Source: Rhodospirillales bacterium (GTDB lineage Bacteria > Pseudomonadota > Alphaproteobacteria > SP197). Taken from it: 64,000 nucleotides of DNA. The position numbers and the translations under genes were made by a program. Numbering within the stretch: position 1 is the stretch's first letter; every line of letters begins with the position of its first letter. The notes beneath the pieces are model-generated. The model was given only the letters and a program-made list of their open reading frames with translations. It made no database searches and was not told where the DNA came from. The stretch covers positions 317,982 to 381,981 of the forward strand of contig JACONG010000016.1 in NCBI GenBank assembly GCA_014323865.1, read 5' to 3'. Positions 61,709 to 64,000 of the stretch are shown in pieces.

Positions 61709-62388
61709 ATCCGGGCGATACCCATATCCTTGTCATCGACGACGACCGCCGCCTGCGCCAGCTCCTGCAGAAATATCTGATGGAGAACGGCTTTCTCGTC
61801 AGCACCGCCGAGAATGCCGCCGATGCCGAGGCCAAGCTGCAGAGTCTCGCCTTCGACCTGATGATCGTCGACGTCATGATGCCCGGCGAAGACGGTATCA
61901 GTTTCACGAGCCGCATCCGAACCAAGGTGGGAGTCCCCATCATCATGCTGACCGCCCGCGGCGAGGGCGACGACCGCATCGCCGGCCTGGAAAGCGGCGC
62001 CGACGACTACATGCCCAAACCCTTCGAGCCACGCGAACTGGTCCTGCGCATCCGTAGCGTGTTGCGACGCAGCGAGGTTCAGGTGCCAGTCGAGGTCGTC
62101 GCCCGCTTCGGCCCTTTCGCTTTCGACGCCGCTCGGATGGAGCTGACACGCGACGGCGAGCCGGTCTCGCTCACCTCGCGGGAGGCCGCCCTTCTGCGTG
62201 TCTTCGCTCGCAACCCCGGTGCCACACTCTCGCGCATGCGCCTGTCGCAGCAGAGCGGTTCCGGCGAACGCACGATCGACGTGCAGGTCACCCGGCTGCG
62301 GCGCAAGATCGAGGACAATCCCCGGGCACCGCGCTATCTGCAGACGGTCTGGGGCGAGGGTTACGTCCTGCGTGCGGAGGCAGCGTGA
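61705..62388 (+). CDS. OmpR-family response regulator
   Basis: A 227-residue DNA-binding response regulator. The receiver domain has the acidic pocket VIDDDRRLRQ and the phosphoacceptor D56 in LMIVDVMMPGEDG, with conserved Thr and Lys in IIMLTARGEGDD and YMPKPFEPREL. The C-terminal winged helix carries RTIDVQVTRLRRKIEDNP and VWGEGYVLR. It starts with GTG overlapping the marR stop. The histidine kinase is two genes downstream. The likely partner is that kinase. Confidence 0.94.
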   Translation: MNPGDTHILVIDDDRRLRQLLQKYLMENGFLVSTAENAADAEAKLQSLAFDLMIVDVMMPGEDGISFTSRIRTKVGVPIIMLTARGEGDDRIAGLESGADDYMPKPFEPRELVLRIRSVLRRSEVQVPVEVVARFGPFAFDAARMELTRDGEPVSLTSREAALLRVFARNPGATLSRMRLSQQSGSGERTIDVQVTRLRRKIEDNPRAPRYLQTVWGEGYVLRAEAA

Positions 62389-63116
62389 TGGCGGAGCCAT
62401 GCCAGGTCTGCGGCACAACCGACGCACGGCTTCTGGTCGACCAGCCATCCTACCGTTGGGTGAAGTGCCGGTCCTGCGGCTCCGCATGGATCTCGCCGAT
62501 GCTGTCGATGGACGAGGCCATCGAGATCCAGGACGAGACGGTCGGCCAGTCCTGCATCGACGGCTATCTCAAGAAGCTCGACAGCAAGATGCGCCGCTCG
62601 CGCCGCTGGGTGCGCACCCTGAAGCGCCACATGCCGGGGCCGAAGCTGCTGGATGTCGGTTCGAGCATGGGCTTCCTCGTTGCAGCCGCCGCCGAGCTGG
62701 GCCTTGAGGCGACGGGCATCGAGATCAACCCGGTGCTGGTCGAAGAGGCGCAACGTCGGTATCGTGCGGGCCGCTTCGTGGTGGGCGCCTTTGAGGAAAC
62801 CGAACTCTCCGGCGAACGGTTTGACGGCGTCTATTGTTCCGAGGTGATCGAACACGTCGTCGACACCAACCGCTTCCTGGAGACGATCGCCGGCGCGATG
62901 AACCCGAAGGCGACACTGTTCCTGACGACGCCTGCGCTCCGCGAGTACGCCAAGGGCTCCGACCCGTCCCGCTGGCGCGATTTCGGCGTACCCGACCACA
63001 AGCTCTACTTCTCGCCGGGCAACATTCGCCAGATGCGCGCCAAGCACGGCTTCGAGGCGATCCGCATTCGGTTCAACTTCGGACGCGGCCTCAAACTGCT
63101 GGCGCGGCGCGCCTGA
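62388..63116 (+). CDS. Class I SAM-dependent methyltransferase with N-terminal zinc ribbon
   Basis: A 242-residue protein. Two CxxC pairs (CQVCGTTDARLL, VKCRSCGSAWISPM) form a zinc ribbon. The Rossmann-like methyltransferase follows, with the SAM loop KLLDVGSSMGFLVAAAAELG, the acidic end ATGIEINP, and CSEVIEHVVDTNRFLETIAG. ATG 62388 has GGAGG seven bases upstream; GTG 62385 is an alternative. It overlaps the response-regulator stop and is eight bases before the kinase ATG, so it is part of the two-component operon. Substrate unknown; similar proteins act on sugars or small molecules. Confidence 0.85.
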   Translation: MAEPCQVCGTTDARLLVDQPSYRWVKCRSCGSAWISPMLSMDEAIEIQDETVGQSCIDGYLKKLDSKMRRSRRWVRTLKRHMPGPKLLDVGSSMGFLVAAAAELGLEATGIEINPVLVEEAQRRYRAGRFVVGAFEETELSGERFDGVYCSEVIEHVVDTNRFLETIAGAMNPKATLFLTTPALREYAKGSDPSRWRDFGVPDHKLYFSPGNIRQMRAKHGFEAIRIRFNFGRGLKLLARRA

Positions 63117-63124
63117 GGCCACGT

Positions 63125-64000
63125 ATGGTGCGCTTCAAGCAGTTCCTGCCACGCTCGATCTTCGGGCGCTCACTGCTGATCGTGCTGACGCCGATGGTGA
63201 TCCTGCAGATCGTGCTCGCCATCGTCTTCTACGAGCGCCACTGGGAGACGGTCACGCGCTATCTGACCAATGCTGTGGCGGGCGATGTCTCGACCCTGAT
63301 CTGGATGATGAGCACCTATGCCGATCGGGACGAGGGCAGCCTCGTTTTCCGTATCGGCCGGACACACATGGGTGTCGAAGCCCGCTTCCACCCGAATGAA
63401 CGCCTGCCCGATCCGCTTTCCGAGCCCGGCGACACGAGGGTCGAACGACTTCTAGGCAAGGCGCTCGACCAGCGCGTACGCCGACCCTACCTGATCACAC
63501 CGGACGCGCCCGACGAAACCACCCAGATCAGCGTGGAACTGACCGACGGTGTACTTGATGTCTTCGTTCCGGACCGGCGCATGGAAAGTCGCACGACCGA
63601 CCTGTTCGTCTTCTGGATGGTCGGCACGTCGGTGGTCCTGGCGCTGATCGCGGCCTACTTCGTACGCCAGCAGATCAGGCCGATCCGCAAGCTGGCCGAT
63701 GCTGCCGATCGATTCGGCAAGGGCGTGGCCGGTGTCGAGTTCAAGCCATCGGGCGCACGCGAGGTTCGCCAGGCAGCCCAGGCCTTCCTCTCCATGCGCG
63801 AACGCATCCAGCGCCAGATCGAACAGCGCACGCTGATGCTGGCGGGCGTCAGCCACGACCTCCGTACCCCGTTGACCCGCATGAAGCTTGAGCTCGCTCT
63901 GATCGAGGACAACGAAGAGGCACGCAGCCTGAAACGCGACATCGAGGACATGGAACACATGATCGAGGTCTACCTTGCCTTTGCCCGCGGTGAGGGTGAA
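63125..64000 (+). CDS. Sensor histidine kinase (3' end outside window)
   Basis: Membrane sensor kinase of the EnvZ type; 292 codons are in the window. There is a first membrane segment (about residues 16-35, SLLIVLTPMVILQIVLAIVF), a periplasmic domain, a second membrane segment (about residues 158-180, LFVFWMVGTSVVLALIAAYF), a HAMP region (IRPIRKLADAADRFGKG), and the dimerisation helix with phospho-acceptor H244 in LAGVSHDLRTPLTRMKLELA. The catalytic ATPase domain is beyond the end. It follows the methyltransferase by eight bases. Confidence 0.92.
   Translation, partial: MVRFKQFLPRSIFGRSLLIVLTPMVILQIVLAIVFYERHWETVTRYLTNAVAGDVSTLIWMMSTYADRDEGSLVFRIGRTHMGVEARFHPNERLPDPLSEPGDTRVERLLGKALDQRVRRPYLITPDAPDETTQISVELTDGVLDVFVPDRRMESRTTDLFVFWMVGTSVVLALIAAYFVRQQIRPIRKLADAADRFGKGVAGVEFKPSGAREVRQAAQAFLSMRERIQRQIEQRTLMLAGVSHDLRTPLTRMKLELALIEDNEEARSLKRDIEDMEHMIEVYLAFARGEGE

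Overview
The window is a GC-rich stretch of bacterial chromosome. It is most likely from an alphaproteobacterium, perhaps Rhodospirillales-like. Supporting this are the block sppA-rpsA-cmk-aroA-TIGR02300-tRNA-Ala, the block rpoD-dnaG-yqeY-carA-carB, an ELM1-family protein, HspQ, a class II-like AroA, and palindromic intergenic repeats of a kind common in that class. The taxonomic placement is inference from gene content, not from a tree.

Layout. 1-9044 (minus) holds trpB (cut by the window edge), trpF, pyrF, an ornithine cyclodeaminase/mu-crystallin homologue, lapA, ihfB, sppA, rpsA, cmk and aroA. 9185-9681 (plus) holds a TIGR02300 zinc-ribbon protein and tRNA-Ala(GGC). 9720-12658 is a decayed accessory patch between the tRNA and rpoD: broken SDR and SPFH genes, an intact PD-(D/E)XK nuclease-like gene and a short phage gpW-like piece. 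12659-23001 is housekeeping (rpoD, dnaG, yqeY, carAB, ELM1, hspQ). 23002-24722 is a patch, AT-rich at least up to about 23.8 kb, with small unknown genes and a Dam-type methylase fragment. 24879-36120 holds trxB, a LysR regulator, a candidate structured RNA, msrP, an aspartate aminotransferase, a carnitine-type acyl-CoA pair, uvrB, an SDR and folB, mixed with pseudogenes.

36475-44112 is a nitrogen/amine gene set: a FadR-type regulator diverging from a DadA-like oxidase, then a type III glutamine synthetase-like enzyme (GMAS family), glxB/glxC/glxD (N-methylglutamate synthase-like) and a histone-H1-like Lys/Ala-rich protein. Next is a D-tartrate dehydratase-like gene split by a 3.17-kb fragment of a Mu-like phage. 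That fragment carries the 3' half of a portal gene, a MuF head protein with a C-terminal HExxH metallopeptidase-like domain, and a tightly coupled small gene that could encode its immunity protein. The insertion is flanked by a 5-bp direct repeat, and removing it restores the host reading frame. I regard this as the most interesting locus.

48525-64000 holds an unknown gene, amt with a small membrane protein, fhs, a wrecked 1-Cys peroxiredoxin, uvrC, pgsA, a frameshifted GDPD-like gene, a HAD phosphatase, moeA-moaD-moaE, ilvE, and a marR-response regulator-methyltransferase-histidine kinase operon that runs off the end. Core genes are intact, while at least nine accessory genes are truncated, frameshifted or stop-interrupted. 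This suggests real gene decay rather than general sequencing error, although single-base indels would need read-level support.
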